64,000 bases of DNA, taken from Meira nashicola. Lineage: Eukaryota > Basidiomycota > Exobasidiomycetes > Exobasidiales > Brachybasidiaceae. The DNA is taken from the NCBI GenBank assembly GCA_001600355.1, contig BCJU01000001.1, positions 6,324,013 to 6,388,012 on the forward strand. The letters run 5' to 3'. Shown here piece by piece: positions 31,267 through 40,907 of the stretch. Both the position numbers and the translations under genes were made by a program. The notes below the pieces were generated by a model. That model saw only the letters and a list, made by a program, of their open reading frames with translations, did not search any database and had not been told where the DNA came from. Positions within the stretch are counted from its first letter, which is position 1, and the number at the start of each line of letters is the position of its first letter.

Positions 31267-33903
31267 ATGTCGGGAGATAGCCCTTCCAATCGAAAGAAGG
31301 TACGATTGGATGTAGAAGAAGATGGCTTGGAATCTTCGGCAGATATTATTGTGCCATTAGAGCAAGATGAGGACCAAATAGTAGCAGATGAAGCAGGCAC
31401 TTCAGATAAAGTTTTATATGCTGCAAGATTGGCAAACATCATACAGCATCGACCTAAAATTGAACTCAAGCCTGTCATAGCATGGAGTTCGACAAACATA
31501 ATCGCAATCACACGATCGAAAAAGATCACTCTTGTTCATCTACTGGCCCCTTCTCGCACTTATCATATTCCTACGACAGAAAAAGCTAATTTACTATCGT
31601 TCAGTCCAGATGGAAATGCTTTGTTAGCAAATTTTCCCGAAAGTGTTTCTTTATGGACATGCAACTCAAACGTACTGAACGATTGGACTTTACGTGGTGA
31701 ATGGACACAATTAGAAGGAAAAGTTCTTGATGTGAAATGGCTAAATGCAGGTCGTCCTCGCATTCCTTCCAACTTATCGAAAAAATCTGCAAGAGGACCA
31801 CAGATGGATTTCAATGAAAAAAATGTCATTGCTGTCATGCTAGTAACCGATGTCGGCCTTCTCAAAGTCATACAGGGGAATCTGCGATCAACTTCCGAAC
31901 TACGATCTTTTCAGCACAAGATCCCACTCGACTCGCATCATCGACTACAACAGATCAGTATGGGTCTCGTGCCCGACGAATCGCTTGCGCTTTTGGCATT
32001 TACCCTTCGCTATTCTTCGAAGGCCAATTTGCCGAATGCATCTGGAGCTGGCGATGCGTTGGATATGTTCTTTGATGATACAGAAGGATCGGATCCGTCT
32101 AGCGGTAATGCGGCACCCAGTGATGGACAGGATAAGATTGAGTTGGTGGAAGTGAAGATCGATCTACATCCGACTGAGGAGTCGTTGGCACTTCAATCAA
32201 GGTTCTTACCGCCTGTCTTTACTGCATCATTTGAAGGATCATCGATGCCTAGCACAACGTATTTGAATCAACTAGCATGGGTGGATGTTGAAGCTATTGG
32301 AAAGGATGAAGGTCCAATCTTGCATTTGTTTGCTTCGTTCTTTATTGATTGTGTTACCACTCTACGGACCTGGAAGATTAGGAGGGAAGAAACAAAACAC
32401 CTGTCAGAAGCATTTACCAAGCTCGAATCAGCAAAGATTACTAGTACCACAAGTGACGAAGAAGAGTGGACAGTTCAAGATTCTAAAGATTTCGTTGCGG
32501 AGAACGAACAACTTTCTGACTTTAGCTCTTGTGTATGGATGGAGAATCGATTTGTGTGCACTTCCATTGCATCTCCGCCTTTTGATAAGATAGAAGATAC
32601 ACCGAAATTGGAGTATAGCTACAAGGTGATCAATACAGAGACAATGAAGTTGAACTCAATACAAGGAGATAAAGGCTTAAGAACAAAGTGCATAGATAGT
32701 AGACTTGCAGTCTCGCCTCATGCAACGATGATAGCAGGTATTGGCAGAGGAAGAATCGTTCTTGCATCAGTCACAGGTTTATTGGATGAAGAAGCTAATG
32801 ATGTTTCATTATACAGTGCTGCGATATTGGATGGTCAGGATTTCTCAGATATAAATAGCACTAGAGCATTACCGCCGATCGATAAGATCGCTTCACGTCT
32901 AAAACTAGGTCAACGTCCCTCATTTCCTCATGCAATGATGCTCTTGAGTTTGAAGGCGAGGCGAGAGAAACACACAGTCTGTCACACAGAGCGAAAGATG
33001 CTAGAACTCGCAGCGACATTCCGAGTTGTTGCTTCTACAGGCGATGGAAATGATGGTTTGTCAAAAGTTTGGACAATCGTTGGACATCTTAATTGGATTG
33101 TGAACACTTTGGAAATGACAGCAAGACAAGCGCACCTATTGGATGTCAAGTTGAACGAATCATCACCTGCATCAGAACAAGAAAAAGAAGATAATGATTG
33201 CGAGTATATGGCAAAGGAAGAACCAGACATGCTTTCTTTATTGACACTCACCATTCCAAGACAATTATTGATGAGATCGATTGTCAAATTGATCTCATTT
33301 TATAATTGGATGAATGGTACGATCGCAGGAAGCAAGATCGATTCCAAAGCAGCATTCAAAGTTTTGGCAATACAAGCTCAGCGACAAGCACAACCATCAG
33401 GTGAATTGATTGCTTCAGGCGCGGCTGAACGTACAAGTGAAATGTTGCAATTAGCTCATACAAAGATGAGTGAAATTATGCTGCAAAGCGGTGTGGATGT
33501 TTCGCAATTCGGTCGTTTCTTGCGTGGCTTTAATGAAGATGGTAGTAGTGAAGATTCACAGCAGTGGTATATTATGCCTACCGCTTCGATGGAAAAACGG
33601 AAACGATTTGCACGTGCACTTTTATCTTCCAACTCCATTCAAAGTATGCTCAACTTATTCTGCCCTCCTTCAGATTGGGCAATTCCACCTTTGGGAGAGG
33701 AAAATTTGGAGATGTCAGTAGGTGAATCGGCAAATGTTGACTTTTCGCAGAGTAGGATGGTTAAATGTGATGTAATAACAAGGATGAAAAGTCTACCATC
33801 TACACGCAAAATTTGTCTTACATGTCAAGGTCAAACACAAGCAGATATTTCTCGAGGTATTCGATGTATTTGTGGAGCAAAAAGCTGGTGGAGTAGCAAT
33901 TGA
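31267..33903 (+). CDS. Mediator subunit 16-like protein
   Basis: Med16 (Sin4) belongs to the tail module of Mediator, which links activators to RNA polymerase II. The ATG at 31267 gives 878 aa; the open frame upstream has no earlier ATG. The N-terminal half reads like a beta-propeller (IAWSSTNIIAITRSKKITLV, LLSFSPDGNALLANF, SVSLWTCNSN, VLDVKWLNAGR). The C-terminal half is helical. The extreme C-terminus has a Cys-pair zinc-ribbon-like end (ICLTCQGQTQ, then IRCICGAKSWW), as in Med16. Assignment rests on this layout and the terminal motif, without a search. It could be another propeller-containing nuclear protein. Confidence 0.65.
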   Translation: MSGDSPSNRKKVRLDVEEDGLESSADIIVPLEQDEDQIVADEAGTSDKVLYAARLANIIQHRPKIELKPVIAWSSTNIIAITRSKKITLVHLLAPSRTYHIPTTEKANLLSFSPDGNALLANFPESVSLWTCNSNVLNDWTLRGEWTQLEGKVLDVKWLNAGRPRIPSNLSKKSARGPQMDFNEKNVIAVMLVTDVGLLKVIQGNLRSTSELRSFQHKIPLDSHHRLQQISMGLVPDESLALLAFTLRYSSKANLPNASGAGDALDMFFDDTEGSDPSSGNAAPSDGQDKIELVEVKIDLHPTEESLALQSRFLPPVFTASFEGSSMPSTTYLNQLAWVDVEAIGKDEGPILHLFASFFIDCVTTLRTWKIRREETKHLSEAFTKLESAKITSTTSDEEEWTVQDSKDFVAENEQLSDFSSCVWMENRFVCTSIASPPFDKIEDTPKLEYSYKVINTETMKLNSIQGDKGLRTKCIDSRLAVSPHATMIAGIGRGRIVLASVTGLLDEEANDVSLYSAAILDGQDFSDINSTRALPPIDKIASRLKLGQRPSFPHAMMLLSLKARREKHTVCHTERKMLELAATFRVVASTGDGNDGLSKVWTIVGHLNWIVNTLEMTARQAHLLDVKLNESSPASEQEKEDNDCEYMAKEEPDMLSLLTLTIPRQLLMRSIVKLISFYNWMNGTIAGSKIDSKAAFKVLAIQAQRQAQPSGELIASGAAERTSEMLQLAHTKMSEIMLQSGVDVSQFGRFLRGFNEDGSSEDSQQWYIMPTASMEKRKRFARALLSSNSIQSMLNLFCPPSDWAIPPLGEENLEMSVGESANVDFSQSRMVKCDVITRMKSLPSTRKICLTCQGQTQADISRGIRCICGAKSWWSSN

Positions 33904-34026
33904 GAAAAATGATCATTGCATCTGTACAAGTCAATTCATTGTATTTTTAATATTTTATTGGTGTGTGTGTGCATGTGTGTGGCGGGTGGGNGNGTTTGGG
34001 AAATAGGGGTAGTTGTAATTGGCATT

Positions 34027-34663
34027 CTAGTCAGCCTTACCACGAACAGGTTGACCTTTTGATTTGTTTAGTTCATCGGATAAACGATTGTACTCTTCTT
34101 GTTGTTGACCAACTTGCTTTTTGAGAGTGGCAGCATCTGCGCTACCAGTAGTTGAAGAACCAGAATTCTTACGAACTTGCTCCAATTGAGTTTGAGTATC
34201 GATCAATTCGTTAACCAACATATAAGTACGTGAGAGGATCAAAGAGCAAAATAGAGTGAATCCGCACAAATAACAATTCCTTTGAGCGAAAGCTAATTTG
34301 ACCAAAAGATCATGATGAGCTGAATCACGAACACCAAGAGCTTGTTTTGCATCCCTTCTATCTTCCATTACACGTAACAATTGACGAACTGCATCAACGA
34401 AAAAGATTGAAACGAAAATGATTGAAATTTTTATACAATATAAAACTTGTCCAACGATTGGATTTGTACCAAAGAATCGAAATACTGCTCTACGCATCTT
34501 GAATGGTAAAGGGAAAATTCTGAAGAGGAAAAAGAAAAAGAAAGTTGTTCAGTAATCTGTATCTTATCTTCCTTCATTATGACTGTTATGGTACTTACAA
34601 AGCCAAGAAGACTAAAGCTTCAAGACAAAGGAGTAAGAATGTGAGCGTGTAATGAACCGTCAT
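34027..34663 (-). CDS. Bap31/Bap29-type ER membrane protein (Yet-like)
   Basis: An ER-resident membrane protein involved in export or quality control of membrane proteins. Exon 1 (34599-34663) encodes MTVHYTLTFLLLCLEALVFL. Exon 2 (34027-34519) continues with IFPLPFKMRRAVFRFF, giving 185 aa. The join uses GTAAGT and TTCAG and recreates the family signature of a first membrane helix followed by PLP-x-RR. Three membrane helices occupy the first half, and a coiled coil follows (NELIDTQTQLEQVRKN; LKKQVGQQQEEYNRL). The C-terminus RGKAD is not a clear KKxx retrieval signal. Confidence 0.88.
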
Positions 34664-35294
34664 ATTGGTCAAATCGAGAATGGAGAATTGCATCAAGTTT
34701 TTCGAGAGAAGAGGTTTGTTCCAAGAAGAAGAACAAGAAAAGATCGAATCGATGGTCGAAGGGAGAAAAAAGGTTGATGTAGAGATTTGGAAGATTGCAA
34801 TCAAAACAAAAGGCTGAGCCCTTACACCAAATTGCACTCCACGATTGTGTACATACATACTCTGACGTATTTTTCTTTTTCTTATTGCAAAGCTGGCAAA
34901 AAACGGCGGCAATTTAAACAGACACGTCTCCACCCAAATCCTAATAAAGAGAGATTGCACCGCATTGTCAAAAACAAAACAATTCTAGCGTGTAATAAGT
35001 TCGCACGGACCCAAAACCCTCAAAATTCTCCGATCTTCCTCCACCAGAAAAATGAAGAATATGATGATAGTATACATATAATGACGATCAAGCGGCTTTT
35101 CTTTTTAGCTCGTCTTTATAGGTATTTTTCACCCTTTATTTCTGTATCTTCGTCATCGCTATAAAGATTAATCAACATGAACGTAAATATAACTGTCTGA
35201 GGCTGTCCTCTTGCGTCCCCGATGAATATTTATGCAAACGTAGCCCCTTCCTTAGTTTATGTATAAATATAACGATCACTCATACTCTTGATAT
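34664..35294. other. Divergent region upstream of the Bap31-like and secreted protein genes
   Basis: No gene. Near the right end, AGCCCC (35242-35247) is followed 15 bp later by TATAAATA (35262-35269), about 26 bp before the ATG of the secreted protein gene. That is a compact promoter arrangement resembling the one upstream of member 4. Confidence 0.55.
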
Positions 35295-36092
35295 ATGAAT
35301 TCTCTCTCATTAACGATGTTTTTTTTCAATTTACTCCTTCTTGCGTTAAGTATAAGCTCAAATATTGCACAGGATGATCAAGTTGTCTTTATTAAGCGAG
35401 TAGATACTGGCTTACCGGACCTCAATGAACCGGTAAATCTATCTCATACTCTATTGCCACCTAGTAGTTCTAAGTCATCAAGTTCAAGTATACCATTTGA
35501 ACCGATCAGAATTGACTCTTCTTTAAGTACTCGTGATGTGAGTATGATATAAAGCTAGAAAAGAATAACTCAATCCTAAAATATTCTTCTTCAGCAGGCA
35601 GCAGAAAGAAGACGTCAAAGACATAGAGAAGCAATGAGAGCTAAACGTAAAATCGTAAAAGAAACGTTTGAGAATCGTCATAATTTAGGTTTTAGTGAGG
35701 AACAGGTGAGTGATACTTAAGGTTTATTATTGCTGTTAAGATTGTTTACTTATTACTGTTTTTAATCACAGATTAAAGCCTTAGAAGCAACTAATCGAGC
35801 AGAGAAAGATTCAAAAAATCAAAGAAATCGAGAAAGGAATAAAGCTATTCGATTACGAGTTAAACAAGGTAATCCAAGACAATCAGATTTAAACTTTGTC
35901 GACTCACAAAGACGAAGTTCAGCAAGATGGCATGAAAGAAATCCAGAAAAAGCAGCAAAAGCAAAACGTTCATGGGCACAACGTAATCCTAAAAGTGTGT
36001 TAAAATCTGCAGAAAAGAGGAAACTTAAACGACAACAGTCAAAGAATATAGCCACTACTTCTGCTACTACTAGTGAGAAAGATCAAAGCTAG
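35295..36092 (+). CDS. Secreted basic protein, DLN-like member 5
   Basis: Exons 35295-35537, 35595-35705 and 35772-36092 give 224 aa; donors are GTGAGT, acceptors CAG. The signal-type N-terminus (MNSLSLTMFFFNLLLLALSI) is followed by LPDLNEPVNLSHTLLP, where a DLN core has Pro one residue earlier than DLNxxP requires. The C-terminal half is strongly basic and helical (ERRRQRHREAMRAKRK; RNRERNKAIRLRVKQGNP). VKQGNPRQSD occupies the position of the GTPEE signature. The mature part has no Cys. It is isolated 14 kb from the main DLN array, next to a tRNA gene and a pseudogene fragment, which suggests dispersal by local rearrangement. Confidence 0.72.
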
Positions 36093-36307
36093 TCTAGTAT
36101 AATATTCTGTAAACTTTTACATAACTTACCTTGTTTTATAGAGCCAAAGACTTAACCTTATCCCTTTTTTTGCTCGCCGTCTCGGCTGTCCTTATGTTTT
36201 TTTATAGCTATAATGATTGTACTCGCATTCTTTTATATATAAAAACCCTAACACTTTTTTAAAGATTGTTTAGAAATCTTATAATTCCGATTTAATCGCA
36301 TCCTTTG

Positions 36308-36385
36308 AAGAACAAAACAAAAATGTGTGAAAAGAATCATGGATACTTACTGTAACGAGTAATTACATGACCTTCGATTAATGTG
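36308..36385 (-). pseudogene. 78-bp degenerate copy of the eEF1B-gamma exon 1/intron 1 junction
   Basis: This stretch aligns without gaps to 42093-42170, with 70 of 78 bases identical. The matched region covers the last 34 bp of exon 1 of eEF1B-gamma, its GTRAGT donor and 44 bp of the intron. Because intron sequence is included, it arose from DNA, not from a retrocopied mRNA. Three of the eight differences would change amino acids (Arg to His, Ala to Val, Ala to Thr), so it is a non-functional remnant. It lies 76 bp before the tRNA-Asp gene. Confidence 0.85.
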
Positions 36386-36461
36386 CAGACAAATAGTGAA
36401 AAGGGTGCGGGTAGTGCGTTTAGTTCTTAGAGTATAAATACATTGGAGTTGGCAATGTCAG

Positions 36462-36567
36462 TTCTGAATGGTCTAGTGGTAAGGACGTCACCTTGTCAAT
36501 AAGGTACTCCTGTAATCGAGTTTGTTATAGCTCGGTGAAGGCCGGGGTTCGATTCCCCGTTCGGAAG
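36462..36567 (+). tRNA. tRNA-Asp (GTC) with a 34-nt intron
   Basis: The acceptor arms TTCTGAA (36462-36468) and TTCGGAA (36560-36566) pair with one G-T. Discriminator base G (36567) fits Asp. D-arm GTCT/GGAC and T-arm CGGGG-TTCGATT-CCCCG (36543-36559) are intact. The anticodon stem TCACC (36488-36492) pairs with GGTGA (36534-36538) only if 36499-36532 is removed, which places a 34-nt intron one base 3' of the GTC anticodon, the canonical site. A T-rich Pol III terminator follows. Mature length is 72 nt. Confidence 0.88.
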
Positions 36568-37617
36568 TCTTTTTTTTTCTTTTTTCTCTACCATACCTAT
36601 CTTATATAGATACTCGCATTCGCTATTTTTAATCTTCTAAACTCTGAAACTATCTTGAAATCTCTAAAGCTAAGTACATATATCTATGAATTGATCGTAC
36701 CAGAAAGTCTTGGACTGATGATAGATAGCTGTCGCAAACCGAGGCGGAAATGATGAAGAGTAAGGGGTAATTCTAGCGCTGCTGCGCAACGCGTATCTTC
36801 TCACAACCCCCTTTGATTTCCGAGCCCGATATGCAATCTTGGGCAGGGCACGATTCGTGCAAAACAACAGCCGGATTGTTTTTGTGAACGCAGCGCGTTC
36901 GTAGGATCCGCTGCAAAATGCCAAAATAAATACAGCGGGCATTAAGACCCTTTGAAAGATGCGTGAGAAAAGTCTGGTAAGGTTCAAATAAAGTTCAATA
37001 AAGACGTGTTTGTAGAGTAACAATTTTATGTTTTTTGAACTTCAGCTAAATCGCCGTTACAATTTTGCGCAAATTGAACTTTTTTTCCTCCTTGAAATAA
37101 TGATTAGCGTAAAATTAACTGATAATCGTACTCCCCAGAATCTTGTATGTTTCGGGCAAAATTTCAGAGTGCGTTCAATGAACGGATTGACCTTTTACCT
37201 TTAGAGCGGTTCCTAAGTTTGTTAATATGTACTGTTCTCGATCCTGCAAGGAGAGTACATTTGTTTGCAAAACGTTTCCCTTGCACAAAGTGTTTACGTG
37301 CATACATACATATGTACAAACCAAACAAAAAACAAGAAATGAATGAATGCTAATTTGGCAAGTCTCCTAATCGGTTCAAGAAAGAAGGTTCATTTCAATG
37401 TTCTGAAAAGGAAGAAATCAATTTCGGTAATGACGTGAAAAAGGTTCAAAGTGAGAAGATTAACAATTGGGAAAGAGCGTGACCAGGTTAATTTGTGTTT
37501 TTTTATGCGCATGAAATTAGATCACAGACAGCAACTTCTTTGCGCGGCGTTGTCCGATCTATCAGATTTCGATTCATTGATTACAACCACCAAACACTCC
37601 CCTCAAAACCTTACACA
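36568..37617. other. Intergenic, about 1 kb
   Basis: After the tRNA terminator there is no supported gene. A 117-codon minus-strand frame (36670-37023) has no recognisable feature. GC-rich patches similar to the GCGCWGCGC element lie at about 36775-36787 and 36889-36899. The right end is the promoter of the Ser-rich protein gene. Confidence 0.45.
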
Positions 37618-40600
37618 ATGGCCATCAATGATTCACTCCATTATACTCAAGCTGGTTGGACAAGGGAACAAGAAGTGAACAATGCAATGCACAACTTGTA
37701 CGGAAGAGAAGCAAAGACAATGTCGCATGCATCTACTAACAAATCATCAAAGAATATCTTACAACAAGATGGAACGACAGGAAAGAGACAATCAAGAAGA
37801 AGAGATTTGATGGACGCTTTGCTTAATTTTAAAAAAGAACAAGATCATCATCATCATAAGCGTAATCAACAACAAAAGTCATCTTCAAGCGGTGCTTCAA
37901 GTGTTACAGGTTTGGGAAGCAAAACAGGCTCAATCGCATCATCATCAACTAATACAACTGCAACGCGTCATTCTGATAATCATCGAACGATGACAATCAT
38001 GAACGAGAAGAAACAATTGGAAAACAAGTTATCCCAACGATTTCAACAATTAGCAAGCGATAGTATCGAAAAGGAGAATATGATGCAGGATTCAAATGCA
38101 TTTTTTGATAAGAATAAATCGAGAAGATCAACTGTTTCAGTTACTAAGACTCGCCAACGTCCTGTAACTCCTTCCATTCCAACCAATCAACAAGGTACAG
38201 GTAATCATAGTCGAACAAAGAGCTTGTTAATGCATTCGACTAATTTCTTACGAAGTGCAAATACAACATCACTTCCTATCAATTCGGAAAGTGTTGAAAG
38301 TCATCAGACAAGTTCCATACCCAGCGATTATAGTGAGCCAAGAAGCTTCTCACAATCATCATCATCAAATCTTGGCGTTCCAACAGCCAATAAACATGAA
38401 TCAGATGAGTTAGACATGCATTCAGCATTGACGTATCCTGACAAAGGCAGAACAAGCACCTCTGACGAATCAAGATTCAGACAAGCTTCACTCTATAAAC
38501 CTACTAGCGCCAGAAAGAGAAGCTACACACTTGCCGATGTCAATGCTGGATCAAAATCACCTTCGTTCGATGAGAATATGGTAAAGGAAAACTTTGAAGA
38601 GCCAGAAGTGCAACATGAAATCTTAGCAATTCCTACCGGATGGACAGCAGAACAAGAAACAGGTCGATTGAGCGATGAATTCCTCTTCAACTCTGTCTCA
38701 CATGAAGGGGAAGAAGAAGAAGAAGTCGAAGGCATAGAATGTTTGACGGCAGATTTATTATTACCCAGCAGTATGGCTTCCAGACATACATATTCTTCTA
38801 CTTGTAGATCTTCTGCCGCAAGACGGTATGCTTCCTTATTCAAGAACAATCGATCAGAAGAAAGTCTTGTTTCGATTTCAAGACAGGATTCAAGTAACAG
38901 CGAAGATCATAATTACGGCAGTTTTGATCAATCTTCCGATCGGATAATCTCTAAACGAGAAAGCATAAAACCCGAAAATGTTACACCTTTACCTCCTCGT
39001 CGTCAAGCGAGAAGAGCAAGAGTTCAAAGCACTTGTGTTGATGCGAGAAAGGAAACAAAGGTGGCGACCATGAATGCCGTCAAAAATGCTGATAAAATCA
39101 CCCGACCTATCATGACGGACAGAAGACCGACTTATCATCCTTCAACGACTGCCGAAGTGAAACAAATTCAAAGAAGGATCAGCGAATCATCTTTGAATTC
39201 TGCAAGAACATTCTTCCCTTTGCATGACGTGAGCACGGATTCTCAACTGACTCGCACAAATCTTAAAGGGCCAAATATGGAAGATACAAATGCTTTAGGA
39301 ATTCAATCACTTGCACACAAAAGTGAAACATCTTTACATTCCTCTACATCCCATCATCAACGTCAAGACAGTATTCCTTCAACTCTTCCTTCTTTATCTT
39401 CTGATCAACATTTATTTTCTTCTGGTGATGAAGATGAAATGAATGATCCATCAAGGGTTAGCTTCAGCAGTACAAGCAGCTACCTAAGCTCAGCAACAGG
39501 AACACATGCTTCCCATTCCACTGATGGAATTTCTAGTCGGGAAGGTCCAATCGGTCCTATTATCGTACAACCAATGAGAAGATCAATAAAATCTCAACAG
39601 TTGTACATTCCAGAACCTCATTCAATTGACAAAAAATTATTATCCGAATTGAGTAGTCCAACTTCCTTTGCTTCTGCAAATAGTGAAGTTTGGGGTAGTT
39701 GCTATTCAAGTACAAATTCATCAGATGCAATCACGGCAAAACAATTTGGTGGAAACCAATTAGCCAGTGCTCGAACAAGTAGAAGACCAAGTACGGCAAC
39801 CGGTTCAGAATGTGGTACAAATGTACCACCTGTACCATCCGTACCCGAAAAGTACCATTTTAATCGTGATAGATTGGGATCCAATTCACATGTGCAACAA
39901 AGACCAGGCTTGAGACGATTTGGAAGTGAATTACATGTCAGCCCTTATCAAAGTCAACGTGATTCTCGAACAAAAAGTTCATATGATGACATGCTTTTAC
40001 ACTCTTCTGCTATGAAAAGGACTTATACTAGTCCTGTCATGGATAGAAATAACGGACCTAAAGATGACGAGGATGATGAAGGAAGCATTTGTTTGGAAAC
40101 GCCTACTTTTGGTTATGTCGCTAGCTTTGTGACTGCAGCCAATTCTACGCCAAGAGCACCGAATGGGTCAATGTTTCAAACAACTTCATGGTCAACTCCA
40201 CATTATTCCCCTTCTTTGGCACAACCTTCGATGAACGGAGCCTTGGATTCACGTTTCACACGACCTCAATTCAACATACCAGTTGGAGTTCGTAATAGCC
40301 AAACAAATATTTATGGAACTCTTGATCCTAGATTAGGTATCTATCACAATCCTGTTTCGCCAAAGACAAAGTTCGTAAGCGATGACGAAGAGGAAGAAAC
40401 AGAAGTTAAGAATAAAGATAAAATCATTTCGGATTGGCGAGCAAGTATTGATGCTATGAGAGTGGAGAGAATGCAAAACAAATTTGTACAAAATCAATCT
40501 CACGGATTAGGATTAAGTCATGTAAAAATGGCATTAGCCGAACAAACTCACACTTTAACAAAAGTGAAAGATATTCAAGCAGAACAAGAATTATTGAGAT

Positions 40601-40695
40601 CACGTCATCGATCTTCTGTTTCACAAGGACCGTTTGCAGTTATGCAAAATAGACGTAATTCGCTTCGTTTGAACCCTACCAAATCGAGAAATTGA
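37618..40695 (+). CDS. Large Ser/Thr-rich disordered protein, 1025 aa
   Basis: The ATG at 37618 opens a single exon; upstream in-frame codons lack ATG. The sequence is dominated by Ser, Thr, Asn, Gln and Arg, with many RRxS-type and SP/TP sites that could be kinase targets. It has a His run (DHHHHKRNQQQK), acidic patches (EGEEEEEVEG) and no membrane segment or known domain. Two segments look ordered: the N-terminus (SLHYTQAGWTREQEVNNAM) and the C-terminus (DWRASIDAMRVERMQNKF, then a coiled coil with AEQELLRSRHR). I do not recognise it. A cytoskeletal, polarity or signalling scaffold would fit the composition, but nothing in the sequence proves this. Confidence 0.75.
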   Translation: MAINDSLHYTQAGWTREQEVNNAMHNLYGREAKTMSHASTNKSSKNILQQDGTTGKRQSRRRDLMDALLNFKKEQDHHHHKRNQQQKSSSSGASSVTGLGSKTGSIASSSTNTTATRHSDNHRTMTIMNEKKQLENKLSQRFQQLASDSIEKENMMQDSNAFFDKNKSRRSTVSVTKTRQRPVTPSIPTNQQGTGNHSRTKSLLMHSTNFLRSANTTSLPINSESVESHQTSSIPSDYSEPRSFSQSSSSNLGVPTANKHESDELDMHSALTYPDKGRTSTSDESRFRQASLYKPTSARKRSYTLADVNAGSKSPSFDENMVKENFEEPEVQHEILAIPTGWTAEQETGRLSDEFLFNSVSHEGEEEEEVEGIECLTADLLLPSSMASRHTYSSTCRSSAARRYASLFKNNRSEESLVSISRQDSSNSEDHNYGSFDQSSDRIISKRESIKPENVTPLPPRRQARRARVQSTCVDARKETKVATMNAVKNADKITRPIMTDRRPTYHPSTTAEVKQIQRRISESSLNSARTFFPLHDVSTDSQLTRTNLKGPNMEDTNALGIQSLAHKSETSLHSSTSHHQRQDSIPSTLPSLSSDQHLFSSGDEDEMNDPSRVSFSSTSSYLSSATGTHASHSTDGISSREGPIGPIIVQPMRRSIKSQQLYIPEPHSIDKKLLSELSSPTSFASANSEVWGSCYSSTNSSDAITAKQFGGNQLASARTSRRPSTATGSECGTNVPPVPSVPEKYHFNRDRLGSNSHVQQRPGLRRFGSELHVSPYQSQRDSRTKSSYDDMLLHSSAMKRTYTSPVMDRNNGPKDDEDDEGSICLETPTFGYVASFVTAANSTPRAPNGSMFQTTSWSTPHYSPSLAQPSMNGALDSRFTRPQFNIPVGVRNSQTNIYGTLDPRLGIYHNPVSPKTKFVSDDEEEETEVKNKDKIISDWRASIDAMRVERMQNKFVQNQSHGLGLSHVKMALAEQTHTLTKVKDIQAEQELLRSRHRSSVSQGPFAVMQNRRNSLRLNPTKSRN

Positions 40696-40907
40696 GAGTG
40701 TATATATAGATATCATGATAATGACGAATTAATAAAATCGACTTCCTGAGTACTTTCTTAAGATGAACATTTCGATAGGTTTAAAAGGCTCTATACTCTT
40801 CACGAATCATATTTTCAGAGTTACACATACCCACAGCAGAGTCTTACAATTTGGTTGTCATGAGATCAATTTATGATGTAGATACATGCTAATTTTATGG
40901 TCAAGTC

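Noticed and set aside
36670..37023. 117-codon minus-strand frame
   Set aside because: Arg/Leu/Ser-rich noise through GC-rich patches, no homology or codon bias recognised.
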